Positions 11,806 to 24,516 are shown, counted from the stretch's first letter. The stretch is DNA of 64,000 bases from Clitoria ternatea (GCA_037962975.1 CM075675.1:8318001-8382000), one strand, 5' to 3'. Notes: a model not told the origin generated them from the sequence alone. Translations and numbers: made by a program.

Positions 11806-12216
11806 ATCTCCCCCTATTTGTTGATAGCAAACATTAAGTCTTTTAATTTAAACGAAATCCTATGAATTTTAATGTAGTTCCCCCTCAACAAGATATGACT
11901 TTTAATCTGAGAGATACTTACAGTAATTGATAAAAATCTATTTAGATTAATCTTGTTTTATAAGTCTGATAGAATACTTTTAAGAATAGAGGGTTATACC
12001 AATAGTTAAGTTTATCAAAAATGATAGTAAACATAACAGTCATAAGACAATCAGTAAAGCAGACAATATTTTTATTGGGCACATGAAAGATAGGGCAGAG
12101 AGCTTCGAGACTTGTGCATTCAAAGGCAGAGTAAGATTAGTATAAGTTTCACAAAAAAGGAAAGTTCTTATTCAAAGGTTTTCTAAAATGACAAGGTAAA
12201 GGTGAAACTAGATGCT

Positions 12217-12934
12217 TTAAGATGAATCTTAATTTGCCTTGCTTGGACATTCTCCTTATCGTAAATATCTTCTTTATGTTTTGATGGAAACTGCTTCAGA
12301 GAATCAACATTCTTAGGACTAGACTCGTGCAAGGAAAACTTTTGAAGTGATTATAGGTCTGGTGATTCATAAGGTGTTGATGATGAGATTCATGAACCAA
12401 GAGCAATTTTGTTCAGGCTCTTGTTTGAGATATTTCTTAAGATCTTGAGCAACTGTAGCTTGGTGATGTATGAAGATAGTATTTGATTACTGAAGAGCTT
12501 CACTTTGAGGAGAGGAACTCTTGCACAAATAGTTACATGAAGTATGGCTCAACAGGTCTGGGTCTGGTAAGAATCAGGTGTGATGTGCCTTACTTTCAAA
12601 ACAAGTTCCCAGACCTCGTTTCTTCAACAGATGTTTTTTTTTCCTTGATTTAAAGAGTCTTGACTTGGAGTTACCATTGACCTAAATTTTTAGATTCTCT
12701 TTTGAGATAAGCGTAAGTTTTTACGTTGCTGCTTGTTTAAGATCAAGTGTCCTTTTAAACCAGACTTTTGGTTGCATGGGCTCCACCTTTGTTTTATAGT
12801 CCAAGCCTTTTGTATCCTAAAACACTTAAGCATACTTTCATATATTAACAAAATATGACTTGATTTAAATTAGAATACATAATGTTGGTTATCAACAAAT
12901 CTAAGATTTCTTCAAAATCTTCTTGACTCTAATA
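12217..12934 (-). repeat. LTR copy 2 (5' LTR)
   Basis: Second copy of the ~717-bp direct repeat. Its minus-strand start reads TATTAGAG, so the canonical TG has mutated to TA. Many small differences from copy 1 indicate an old insertion. Confidence 0.85.
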
Positions 12935-13335
12935 ATAATGTATTAGATATATATGATTTGCATAAAAAATATTTGTTATAACAATTAATGAAAAATAAAA
13001 ATATAATAAACTATGATACTTTCAGGTTTCTCTAAACATGACAAAGACCCGTGAGGATAAAGTTGAGTTTTATAATTTTAAATTCATGTATAGTAAATGT
13101 GACGACCCGCGTCGATTTACTTTTTATTTACACCCGGTTAATCATTTTTCACAATAGATTTTTCACGTATAATAAAAATTAACTCGGTCTTAATATAAAA
13201 TAATATTTACCTTTCTTAAATACATTCAAAATAATAAAAGCATACTCAAAATAACGATAACCGATCGGAAATAAATCAATAATAAAATAGGATTCAATTA
13301 GAATCAGCGGAAGAAGAAAAGCAGAGTCAGGGGTC

Positions 13336-13416
13336 ATTCGCCTAAGCGAGACCCTGATTCGCTTAGGCGAAACCCGAGAAGGTCGCTTAGGCGAAATCTG
13401 ACTCGCTTGGGTGAAT
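13336..13416. repeat. Cluster of short inverted repeats in LTR unit A
   Basis: Four copies of a TCGC-n4-GCGA type inverted repeat, for example TTCGCTTAGGCGAA (5-bp arms, 4-nt centre), within 80 bp, starting 237 bp from the TGTGACG end. Confidence 0.85.
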
Positions 13417-13464
13417 TCTACACTTTAAACCTGAGCGAACAAGACTTACAAGGAAAGTCAACCA

Positions 13465-13800
13465 GTCGGGTTTCACTCGGGAATAGGTCCACTCGGCCAC
13501 CTCTCACTCGGTAACAACTTAACCTTCATCCACTCGGAAAACTCTTAACTTTTATTCACTCGGGTATACCACACTTACGTCATTCCTAATCTTTACTCAG
13601 AAATAGTTCGCTCGGCCATAGCTCACTCGGGAACATCCCAACCTTCCACTCAGAAGAAGTTTGCTCGGGAATATATCACTCGGAAAATACTCTAACCTTC
13701 ACTCGGAAGTAATTCTCTCGGCCCTATCTCACTCGGAGACATCCTAACCTTCCACTCGGAAGAGGATCTATTGGTTGCTCTTCACTCGAAAAGGGACGAG
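13465..13800. repeat. CTCGG-rich ~52-bp minisatellite in LTR unit A
   Basis: Diverged tandem units of about 50-55 bp, each of the form CACTCGGAAG...GCTCGGCC...TCACTCGGGAAC...CCTAACCTTC. The CACTCGG word recurs roughly every 15-30 bp and continues at lower density to about 14490. Confidence 0.8.
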
Positions 13801-14227
13801 GGGTACACACTGGAACGAAACAGACACCAAATCAACCGGCCCTCGCTCGGACAAGAATAAATCTGCTCGGCAAGATTCGCCCGATAATCGATTTTGTTAC
13901 AGCAAACATTCGTGAAAATTAATACCAATCATATAACAACATAAATTCACATCCGATTAATTAGCATACCGATTCAAACTTAGTTCAACATACAACATGT
14001 AGCATCACACACTCGGAAAACTCATCATACATATATATTACACAATTCATTCAAAATCACTCGGGCCTTGGCATCGATCCTCCGCTTGGCGTACCTCCAG
14101 GCCTCCAACCTATTCCCTGTCACTGGTTACTAAATTGAAAACCACAGCAAGGGTGAGTGTTTGGCATCATAATTAATCTAGAACGAAAATTAACAATTTA
14201 CATGTATATGAACTCCGTTCGATTACT

Positions 14228-14485
14228 TTATTATCAAATTGAAAGTCACACTTGGCAAATAACTCACACTCGGCAAGTATAATAATTCATTCGGTAAATA
14301 TAACAATTTGCACTCGGTAAATTATCAAGTCATACTCAGCAAATATAACAAATTGAACTTGGCAAATATAGCAAATCATACTCAACCAATATATCAAATT
14401 GCACTCGGCAAATATATCAACTCATTCAGCAAATATAACAAATTGCACTCGGCAAATACATCAAGTTGCACTCGGCAAATATAAT
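14228..14485. repeat. CACTCGGCAAATATA minisatellite
   Basis: About ten imperfect tandem copies of a ~20-28-bp unit built on CACTCGGCAAATATAACAA, directly before the conserved TATCCGGATAC block of the LTR unit. Confidence 0.85.
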
Positions 14486-15553
14486 TAATCACACAACTAA
14501 TAATTCAATTGTCACCACTGGCTCTCATACAAAATTGACACCTAGTATCCGGATACTAAAGGATCGGCCTTCAGCTGAGGGTTCTACTTGACACCCCGTG
14601 AACCCTGCTTGGTTCACCGAGTCCTGCTTGACTCTCTACCTCGACCACTGGGTCCTACTTGACCACTGGGTAGCTCAACTGGGCACAAAAACCACGGGAG
14701 CCGAAAATGAGGGGCTATACATACCGTCGGCCGTCCCGCACCACACAATCATACATATTCACATTTCTCATATATCACAAAGTGGCCATCAATAACACAT
14801 ACTCATCACACGGGCGACCTGCTTGTCAAGCCCGGCATCACATCGCCACTATACACCAATTATCACACCATCAAATATCTCAAACTCATAATCATCTTAA
14901 GCCACACACAAACGATCCTCAACCGATCGGTGTCCATACTCACACATGCATACACATACATACACAACTTTCATTCAGTAATATCTTCTTACCATTTTCA
15001 CAATCAGTTCAATGACTCGGACTCACAGCATGTCCTATTCTAATTAATTATAACCCGAACACCCCCTTACCTCGGTTCCAAGCTTCGACAACATGCTCTT
15101 GGTGCCGATTACGTCCTCTAAGCACTGGGTTCACTGTTTCACTTCCGAATCCAGCACCAGCTCCGTCAATCAGCCTTACGGTGTTCGATCTGCTACCTAC
15201 GGGGTCGAAATGCAAACTCGTTAACGTCGCACCACCTACGACCATTTTCGAGCTCACACTCACCAGAGGAGTAGAGAACAGACCCGCACCCAGCCATGCA
15301 TGGCCACTCGGTTTAACAGAGAAAACAAAAGGGACAAGGTAACACAAATATAAACGGTTCAGTGGACTCACCTTGAGACCACGTGAAACAACCCGACTTA
15401 ATAAAGAATAAAACCGAGACCAGGGAATTTTTTCCGAATTTAAGAACGTTCCAAACGTTCACACATAACTCAGAATAAGAGTAAGAGTAAAATAAAACAA
15501 CCAAAGGCAAGGGAAAATAAAACCATTCACAAGGAAGCCCAACGGAAGAACAA

Positions 15554-15722
15554 GCTTAAGCGAGCCCATTACAGTGTTCACTCGCTCAAGCGAGACCCAC
15601 AATCCGCTTGAGCGAGACAACCATCTCGCTCGGGCGAAGCACCCATCCGCTCAAGCGAACTAACCAGAAACTTTCCTTCCATTCACACTCGCTAGAGCGA
15701 ATCCCTTATTTGCTGAGGCGAG
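15554..15722. repeat. Cluster of short inverted repeats in LTR unit B
   Basis: Six or more copies of CGCTYRAGCG-type inverted repeats, the best being CTCGCTCAAGCGAG at 15581-15594 (6-bp arms, 2-nt centre). The cluster begins 170 bp from the unit's start, the same relative place as in unit A. Confidence 0.85.
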
Positions 15723-15724
15723 TA

Positions 15725-16380
15725 ACTCCACTCGGAATCAGGGGGTTCCATCCACTCGGGATCAACCCCAACACACATGCCTCCCTCGGAAGCTCATACA
15801 TAATTCCTTATTTTTATCCAGGAGGGTCACACACAAGATCCACTCGAAAATGATTGCTATTCCACTCGGAATCCATAAACTCTCCTCACTCGGAATAACT
15901 TCCAAACAAATACCACTCGGTATATTTCAGCCTCAACACACTCGGAATGTATTACACATTCACCAATCGGTATATCTTTACTTCTCTCACTCGGAGAACA
16001 CTTAGACCTTCTTTCTCTCAGAAGGAGTCTCCACAATCAAATTCCCTTCGGACTTACTCTGACCTCCCATCGCTCAGAGAAATTTACTAAGTTAAGTCTC
16101 ACTCGGACTTATTTAAGTCTTATCCACTCGGAATATACCTTAATCAGAACCATCGCAATACTCCTCACCGCGGAGGTGGTTCACTCGGAGTTTCCCACTC
16201 GGGAATGTTTACTTAGCTATTTTCACTTGGCATCATATAGACTAGCCTTCCCTCGGAAGTAGTCCACTCGAGTACATCTACTCGGAATCATTCAAGCCTA
16301 CTTCACTCGGAAAGACTACATACCTAAGCCTCACCCGGAAATGGATCTCACAACAATGTCCCACTCGGAATTCATAGATT
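15725..16380. repeat. CACTCGG-rich zone in LTR unit B
   Basis: CACTCGGAA and close variants recur every 20-40 bp. The zone is more diverged than the one in unit A and lacks a clean higher-order period. Confidence 0.75.
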
Positions 16381-16730
16381 TAACGTCAATCCATCCATTA
16401 TCACTTCTCAGTCTACACAAATACATGTTACCAATGTAAACCATATATATAAACATATACTCAGAATACTGATAACTCGGATTTCTTATACATATAAATT
16501 TGTATTCATTACACAACATTCTTAAGAGCCGGTCAAGGCTGCGTCTGCTCATACACAACATATACACTATATGCACTCAACAGTCTGAGTGCTCATCACT
16601 CGGACTTGAGGCCTTCTTATCATTCCCAGTCTGATCTGCATATACTGAAAAATATTGTAGGGGTGAGCTTTTACATATTAAATGACAGTTACTGACCCGG
16701 ATTAGTCTCTAGATTCTCAGCAATACAATT

Positions 16731-16735
<5 letters not shown>

Positions 16736-16779
<44 letters not shown>
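16736..16779. repeat. AT dinucleotide microsatellite
   Basis: Uninterrupted (AT)n of about 22 units inside LTR unit B. Confidence 0.97.
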
Positions 16780-16781
<2 letters not shown>

Positions 16782-19158
16782 ATAGCAATACCCACTGCCA
16801 TTTAATAAAAATATTCACACAACATTATCCGATCGGATTACTCATTCGTACATGGCTATAAAAATTCATATTACGCACAACAACATATGCCACAATCATA
16901 CCTTTAAATTGCACTCGCAACAGTTCAGCTTACACATATCATTTCAATCGGAATTCACCCAAATCAATTCTAAACCATAACAATGGTGTTATTCTCAATA
17001 ACAATGCGCCTATATGTATGCATGCGGATCCGACTTAAACAATAATTTTCAGTTACAGGTTCCCTTCCTGGCCTCTCGTCCATTAGCCCTTCCCGCGTGG
17101 TACCGGTCTCCCATTGACGTCTCGAGACTTAACTCTAGCTCCCACGGCTACCACGGGCTCTCACAGGATCTAGCCGAGGATCTGTAGCTGGAAATCATAT
17201 CATGGGGTTCCTGACCTTCCACGGGTCACCCTTCTTCCATATATATGCAACCTCATGCATTTCACAACAAGCTTCCAAGCTTAACAAGTGCACCTTATGC
17301 AACCATTATAAAATTACAACCGATCCAGCACAGTATTACATTTCAATCAATCATAACATGCACTGTCATTCAATATGTCTACACAAAAACAGTATCATAC
17401 AATCGGAATTTATACAACTAATACACAGCTATATGGATTATATTATTCCCAACACATACACATGCAACACATTGAGCTCATCAACAGTATAAGGGTATAT
17501 ATATGTATATCCATTACAGTCGGGGATTTACCCACTGCCTCCTAGTACAGGGCACTCGGAAATCGTATCAATATACACAGCAACAAGCATCTCATGTTCT
17601 AATATAACATCCTAGCTGAATCAGTCAACAGTCACACACATACTCTCGGTATCAGAGACCTATACCACATGCATTCATGTATAAGACGACCAACAGAACT
17701 CAATACAACAAACTCTAGACACATGCACTCGATTTACACAAATCCCACAACTCTTACTTGCATTTACATATCTATCAACATACCTCATAATCACATGCAT
17801 TAAGTATGAACTGCCAACAGACTCAACTATCACACGCACATGGTACTCAAAAGTTGTCAATCAGATATATTACATAATCATCACATTCACAAACACACAT
17901 GCGCAAGGTAGCACTCCACTCGGGGACCGTTCATAAACTATGCATTTGAGATGCAAAGCGCCCCCTACCTGGAATGAAGATTCCGGAAGCTCCTTTGGCT
18001 CACAGCTCCAATCGGCTGCTCTCCGATCGACCCTTCAGTCACCCTCCTTCACCGAACGCTCCCGTCGTCATATTCTGCACAGCTTGAAGGAATCGGAAGC
18101 TGTCTCACACTCTCGAGCAGTTCAGCCACCAAGACACTCCCTGCATGCAAGGACAGTGGGGATTCCAAAGCTGTTCCCTTACCTGACCAGCCTGCCTCCA
18201 AGACACCCAGACTTCCATGCATCCAACTGCGTAGGCAAGAACAGTGGAGGTTCCTAAACCTCCGAAACACTCAGCGACCTGCTCACTTCTCGAGCAGCTT
18301 CGTCTCACCATCATTAAAACATTTCAACAATTCTGGGCACTCAATGCTGCTCACTTCCACTTGAGATCCCATTAGCCTTCGAGTGGAAGAAGAGGGTGAA
18401 GAAGAAGAAAAACAGCAGGAAAGAGGAGGCCAGATGCATGCACGAAGAGAAAGATGTCCAGCTTTCCAGTTTTTCTCCAGCAACGTGAATAATGAGGGAG
18501 AGAGAAAGCTGAAGTTCTTTTATACCACCAGGGGCACATGCGTCCTTTCACCTGGCATTATTATTATTATTATTTATTCAATCATTTCTAACCAATCAGC
18601 AATTAGTCTAATCAACCATTAATTTTAATTTTGTAATTAACCCTTAATTAGTGGCTTAATCTCAATCTGTAAAAATCAGGATGTTACACCACGGTCATGG
18701 AAATGGGGTTATCACAGGGTTTTGATGTGAAATGGACCTCCCCTCAGAGCATGCAGCTTGCAGCGATGGAGGAAGAAGAAGAAGAAGAACAGAAACTGAA
18801 GCAGGAAGAAGAAGTGGTTCGCGTGAATGTGAGTGAATGAGGGAAGAGAGAGAGAAACCACCTTCATTCAAGGCTCAGGGGCAACCGGTAACTTCCCCAA
18901 CCGGTCACTTCCCCATTCCCATTACCATTTCATTAAACATTTTAATTAAACCTTTCTCTTCTTTTAATCACACCTCATTTATAATTAACCAATCAAATAA
19001 ATTTATTTACATCCACAATATTTAATCATTTATAATTGTCCAACAATTCATAAAAATATCAAATAAATTCCTAAAAATACCCAATAAATCTCTAAAATAT
19101 TTATTAGTAATTTCCGCTACACATAATTTTTCTAAAATATCCAGGATGTTATAGTAAA

Positions 19159-19565
19159 CTTGCCCCCAAATTTGTCTAGATCTTTATTCATTGTATTGTG
19201 GCCCCTAATTCTTCAGAAGTATGTGAATTCAAAGGAATAATGAGTCTAACAACTCACCTAAATAAATTGGCCTTATCTCAGTGCCCTTTTAGTAACCCTA
19301 GGATTTTTTTTAATTTAAGAATCAAATGAAATATATAGTAGGATACTGATATAATTGAGAAAATAGAAACATGTCAGTGGGGTGAGGATGAGTATTATCG
19401 TGTTCGTAAAAATTAATGGGTAATTGATATTCGTAAGTAGAAGTGATCATGAGTATCCATAGTTATTTGTTAATATTCAAAGTTTTAAAAATTAATAATA
19501 AGAAAATATCTATTAAATATTATATTATTTTTGAATGATATAGTATATTTTATTATTGTATAATA
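19159..19565. other. No gene seen
   Basis: AT-rich DNA between the LTR unit and the MITE; no coding or structural signal recognised. Confidence 0.5.
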
Positions 19566-19849
19566 CTACCTCCGGTTTCAAATATAAGCAAATATAACTA
19601 ACTTCACACATATTAAGAATAGTAGTTGGAGGTAGTTATTTGCATTAATATTACCACATATTTGATTTAATTTTTTAAAATGCCCTTAGTATCATTTATT
19701 ATATAAAGAATTAGTGGCCTTGGAAATATATATGATGAGGACATATTTGGTAAACAAACATTTAATGACATTGGGAAAGTCTAATTTTGCTTATATTAAG
19801 GGACCAAAAAATTCCACTAAAATTTGCTTATATTTGGAACCAGAGGTAG
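19566..19849. mobile_element. Complete Stowaway-like MITE
   Basis: 284 bp with terminal inverted repeats CTACCTCCGGTTTCAAATAT / ATATTTGGAACCAGAGGTAG, flanked on both sides by TA, the Stowaway (Tc1/mariner) target duplication. Non-coding. The window's left end holds a partial second copy at 95-209. Confidence 0.88.
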
Positions 19850-20529
19850 TATAATTATATCAGTTTAATAAATTAAATAATATTATCATAAAACAATATT
19901 AAGTTAGTTTTATTTTATTATAAAATAAAAATCTTAATATTTTAATATAATTATTAAAAATGAACATTCATAAGTACGTAGATATACTACTCACTCGTAT
20001 AATAAATGTATGAGTTTCATTATTATATCCATGAATTATACATTAGAATTTTTTCTCAACCTCGATGGATTTTGATATGAGATAAGGAGAGTTATACATG
20101 ATGATGGTATTAGAGGCAATCATCATACTTAAGTCATTAAGAATTTTAACATAATTAAAATATAGTAATATATGACTTTTTTAGAGGTTTCGGTGAAGTT
20201 ACTAAAATAAGCTAGTATGTTGGGGCGGTCCCAAATGTACCATAAAAATATAGTACATAAGCTCTAAAATTGACAGAATGAATAAAACTTGATTTTTTTA
20301 GCCAACACCTAAAATATTATGAGAAATCTGAGTCGAGTACTAGCCAACTTGCATGGCTCATTTGACACGTAAAAATCATATATATGTGTATGTTGTTGAG
20401 ATTAAGGAGGAAATAAAATAACAAACTTATGTCTATTTTTAATTTTCACTTAGGGATATTAGTTAAGTTTTAGTTGTTCTTCTTCTTCATACTTAACACA
20501 TAAACTTCTCTTCTAAGTGAGTATTTTTT
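19850..20529. other. No gene seen
   Basis: AT-rich intergenic DNA without recognisable coding or repeat structure, up to the CACTA terminus. Confidence 0.5.
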
Positions 20530-20569
20530 TACTAGTGAAAAAAAAAAGCTTTTTATATCGGTCTCTTTT

Positions 20570-21313
20570 GACTTTTTACACCAATTGTAGAACTGGTGTA
20601 GATAAAGTCGATGAGAAAATATAGACTTTTTACACCGATTTTGAAACTGGTGAGAAAAATAAATTTTACATTGGTCCTTCGTACTACGACCGGTGTAAAA
20701 TGTAATCTTTACATCAGTCCTATTCGTTACAACCGATGTAAATATTAAATTTTATATTGGTCCTATTGTTAACAACCGGTGTAAATATGATACTTTACAC
20801 CGGTCCTGTTTGAAACACCCTGTACAAAAAAAAATACTTTTAACACCAGTTGGTTACTACAACCAGTGTAAAAACTTCTTTTTTCTTTTTTCTTTATTTT
20901 TTTACTTTCCCTTTTGTTTCCTTTAATAACATTTCAATCCTGGTCACTTTCAATACATGTCAATGCCAGTTGTAGGACCGGTATAGATGGAGTCGGTGAG
21001 AAAAATAGTTTTTACACTAGTCTTTTGTACTACGACCGGTGTAAAATGTAATATTTACACCGGTCCTATTCGTTACAACCGATGTAAATATTAAATTTTA
21101 CACTGGTTTTATTGTTAACAACCAGTGTAAATATGATATTTTAAACCGGTCTTGTTTGAAACGCTCGGTACAAAAAATATACTTTTAACACCGGTTGGTT
21201 TTTACAACCAATGTAAAAACTTCTTTTTTTCTTTTTTCTTTATTTTTTTGCTTTCCCTTTTGTTTCCTTTAATAACATTTCAATCCTGGTCACTTTCAAT
21301 ACACGTCAATGCC
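20570..21313. repeat. Tandemly duplicated CACTA subterminal block
   Basis: A ~346-bp block of ACCGGTGTAAA-type motifs plus a pyrimidine tract, ending at a CCTGGTCACTTTCAATACA segment (about 20940), is repeated almost intact to about 21313. The duplication doubles the putative transposase-binding array at this end only. Confidence 0.85.
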
Positions 21314-21490
21314 AATCCAAATTCAATTACATGTCATTGCCTATCCAAATTCAATCACATACCAATGCTAATCCAAATTCAATTACATACCAATGTCAAT
21401 CCAAATTCAATTACATACCAATGCCAATCATGCAATCCAATCATATAATATATCATCATGCATATCAATATAATGTCAATCCAAATTCAA
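21305..21490. repeat. ~28-bp minisatellite inside the CACTA element
   Basis: About six imperfect copies of a unit built on AATCCAAATTCAATTACATA followed by CCAATGCC. Confidence 0.85.
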
Positions 21491-23084
21491 TTATATAGTA
21501 ACCATGAATGTTTGAATTTAATCACCAAATATGATAAAATCAATATCTATATCTAAATTAAAACCATATAATATATCAACTAAACTTGATAAAGAGATCA
21601 ACAAATACACCAACATATATCCATACATGCTACAAATGAAGTGTTAATAGTCTAGGGAAAAAAACATTGATAATTTAAGGAAACAATTAAATTTAAACTA
21701 GAACGATTTTGGTAACACTTCAAACAAATATCTTGCCTATCATTTTTGGATATATGTAATTTCATCCTTAGAAAATGATTCTCGATCGAATCTCTACAAA
21801 TTTAAAACCAAAATGCATTAGCAACAAGAACATAATAAACACATGCAACTTGAACAGATTTACAAAACTGCATTTTGAATCAGATTAAACAAGTCATCCT
21901 TCTCAACTTTTCATGTATAGGATTTGCTGTCGTTATTAGAAACTATGACTTATATTAATCAAGCATATAGTAGTAGTTAGTAATTCTAACTAAAATGACA
22001 CCATATAAAATTATTATCGTAGGCTTTCAAGTTTCAGCAACTCTTACAGGAAAATAATATAAACATATTAAAAAACCTACTCCCATTACCATAGTATTAA
22101 TTTTTGCTAAATCTTAATTATAAAACACTTGACTAAACAAGCCATTGATCGAAGAAAAAAGCCATTTGATGTTCTTTGAAAGACTATATAATAATTATTT
22201 CTAAATTGGTTGACTTTGATGTTAGTTGATTTAAAATCAACAAAAATTAAATGAATTGACGTCTAATATTAATTAAAAAAAGAAATCAATTATAATAATT
22301 TAATAAATGACCATTATTAAAAGTGAAAGATAAACTTCCAATAAAAGATACAATTATTTTAATAAAAAGTATTTTTTTAAAAATTTATTATTTTATAAAA
22401 ATTAATATTAACCTTAATATGGTCCTCGATTCAAAATTTGCTTAAGGCCTTGAGAACTAATTTGTATACCACTCCAGATCCTTTATGAAGTAGCTCGTCT
22501 AAACTCATGACACTTATACTTGCAAAACAGAGTTGGAGAATTATGAGGGAGGAATTTCCTACTCCATGTTCCATATTTATAATATTTTGTATCTTTTTAT
22601 AATATTTGAATCTTTTAATTAGTCTTAAGTGTTTAAGATTTGGCTAACAGTCACAATCACAAACGCGCATTAACCTCGTACATACTTAGCAAAGAATGTA
22701 CAAAAGCAAGCACAGGGACATGATTAATGCAAATAAAAGGTGCATTTTCTTATAACTAGTAACACATGAAGTATACTTCTCAAACTACTCCCATTAGATA
22801 TATTAACATGAAATGAATAAAATGGAAGAACAGGGAACAAAATTGTTAACCAAAAGCAAAAAATAGGTATAAGTACATATTACATATATAAAATATAGCA
22901 AGATCTTTATCAATGGTTCGCAACTTATTCCTTCAGAAAGCTTTGAACTCTTCCTAGCATTCCGAATAAAACAGTCTTTGAGAAGGGCATTTTGGCAGGA
23001 TTGGGGTAGTTTTAAGAAAAAATTTTAGGAATGGGGTAGATGCCAAAAAATTTGTTGGTCTGGGGTGGAAGCAGTCAAATCAAG

Positions 23085-23400
23085 TCTTATAAACCGCCTC
23101 TTCAGAAGGTGATTTTGGTGACTCGCTGCCCTAGGGGACGATTTTCAGCATGTGCGACACGTGGCAGTCATGCAATGAAACCGCCCCCTCAAGAAGCGGT
23201 TTTAGGGTTTTTACAGCCCACTTTTTAGGCGACATGACATGACCATGACATGACCAGAAAACCGTCTCTTTGAAGGGCGGTTTATGGCACTTTTTCAGCG
23301 ACGCGACATGGCCTGAAAACCGTCTCTTTGAAGGGCGGTTTCAGCCCACTTTTCAGCCAGATGTGACCCTTCTGAAACCGCCTGGTGGACTGGCGGTTTC
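23085..23400. repeat. Left hairpin array of the nested Mutator-like element
   Basis: Five inverted repeats of type AAACCGCC-n-GGCGGTTT. The best is at about 23373-23400 (GAAACCGCC / GGCGGTTTC, 9-bp arms and 9-nt loop). Two neighbours read AAACCGTC...GGGCGGTTT, where the pairing includes G-T. Confidence 0.88.
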
Positions 23401-24317
23401 ACTAAGGCTATCTATACGTGATGTTCTCCAATGGTGGCAGTGTGCAATTGTGGTTCATTAACAGCTTATACATCCATTCCCTTTACATACATTAAAAAAT
23501 TCCTTTACTTTTACTCCATATAAATATTACGTTATTTGAAGTTACTTTTATCTATAAAGTGATTTATGCTAACTAAAAACCATGCTAACTAAAAATGACA
23601 TTTCATACTAATTATTTAACTAAACCCTAATATCATAACAAAAATTTAACATTAACCATACAACTAATTAACCACTAAACCAACAAAATACTACTACTAT
23701 TACTTAATGAAGACTAACATTTCTACCTAACTACAAACAAAGTTTAACTACATATACTTACAATATTATTCCATAGCCCTACATAATATTTCCCTAACAA
23801 CTAATATAATACTAAATATTTCACATTAAGCATACTACTAATTAACGGTCACCCAGTAAAATACAACTCATCTTCTTTAAGAAATACTACATTCTTATGT
23901 ATATAAACATAATACTAAACAAATATGGGTTCATTATGTAGTCATATTATCCCTAACCTTTTTAAGTCAAAGAAACATAATATTAAACAAAGTTTTATTT
24001 TATTAACTAGTAATATTTTCCCTAAAATGCTTAAACATTACTTTCATACTTTAACATCATAAAAATAATTAAAAGAGAGTACATCAAAGCAACTAACTTT
24101 TTTAAGTAAAGCTATATGGACCACAACTAAAATGGAACAACTTCCACTTTCACTGCAAAAGGACCACACTTTCACTTTCACCACCAAACACAACACACTT
24201 TGAACACTCAAAGAGAAGAAGAACCACAAAATGCACACTGAAGATGGACCACATTTGCATCTTCCTCTCTTGCTTTGCTTCTCGTTTTAAAGGCGGAAAC
24301 ATGCTCCGATCTACGTG

Positions 24318-24516
24318 CAAACCGCCGGTCCACCAGGCGGTTTCAGTGGCTTGTCACGTCACCTGAAAAGCTGCAAAACCACCGGTCCACCAGGCGGTGT
24401 CAGGTGCAGTCTGAACATGGCAAAACCGCCGGTCCAACAGGCGGTTTCAGACCGGTCACGTCGCCTCTGCTGGTCGCCTAAAAAGCCACAAAACCGTCTC
24501 TTGGGGGACGGTTTCA
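24318..24516. repeat. Right hairpin array of the nested Mutator-like element
   Basis: Four inverted repeats: AAACCGCC-9 nt-GGCGGTTT (twice, the loops being GGTCCACCA or GGTCCAACA), AAACCACC...GGCGGTGT (partly paired), and AAACCGTC-8 nt-GACGGTTT at 24491-24514, in which both arms changed together. Confidence 0.88.

Larger units (their letters stand above)
11089..12934 (-). mobile_element. Internally deleted copia-type LTR element
   Basis: Two direct repeats (11089-11805 and 12217-12934) flank ~410 bp of non-coding DNA. Next to the left repeat the minus strand reads AATAGGGGGAGAT then TGTTAGAG, the polypurine tract and LTR start of many plant copia (SIRE/Tork-like) elements, so the element points left, with its 3' LTR at 11089-11805. 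No gag or pol survives. No clear primer-binding site was found after the 5' LTR, and no matching target duplication, so the outer ends may be eroded. Its left end abuts the truncated copia element. Confidence 0.8.
15384..18688. mobile_element. Long non-coding LTR unit B, nested in unit A
   Basis: Starts TGAAACAACCCG and ends CAGGATGTTACA, with CCACG at both borders (15379-15383 and 18689-18693), a perfect 5-bp target duplication that proves insertion into unit A. Length 3305 bp, same orientation as unit A, with the same landmark order (hairpin cluster, CTCGG-rich zone, a GGGGTGAGCTTTTA block near 16660, an ACCTGGAATGAAG block near 17970). No coding sequence; several open frames are incidental. 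Best read as a second solo LTR of the same family. Confidence 0.85.
13099..19153. mobile_element. Long non-coding LTR unit A (outer), split by unit B
   Basis: Starts TGTGACGACCCG and ends CCAGGATGTTATA, bracketed by GTAAA at 13094-13098 and 19154-19158, a perfect 5-bp target duplication. With the nested unit (15384-18688) and its duplicated target removed, about 2.7 kb remains. No coding domain, polypurine tract or primer-binding site was found, so a solo LTR of a long-LTR (probably Ty3/gypsy) retrotransposon fits best; a LARD-type non-autonomous element is the alternative. The same ordered landmarks appear, reversed, in unit C (29292-33250): the terminus, a hairpin cluster, a GCTTGGCGTACCTCC block, CAAGGGTGAGTGTTTGG, TATCCGGATAC, GACCTGCTTGTCAAG, and CTTACCTCGGTTCC. 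Confidence 0.85.

Noticed and set aside
11089..12934. Insertion of the two-LTR element into the copia element at 8484-11088
   Set aside because: The copia integrase sequence does not resume on the right side at 12935 and no target duplication is seen, so simple nesting is not supported; a truncation junction is more likely.
15048..15371. 107-codon minus-strand frame in LTR unit A, partly conserved in unit C
   Set aside because: Conservation with unit C is at the DNA level and the frame is not kept there; it reflects shared LTR sequence, not a gene.
13440..16620. CRISPR-like regular spacing of CACTCGG
   Set aside because: Repeat word far too short, spacing irregular, eukaryotic LTR context; it is a minisatellite.
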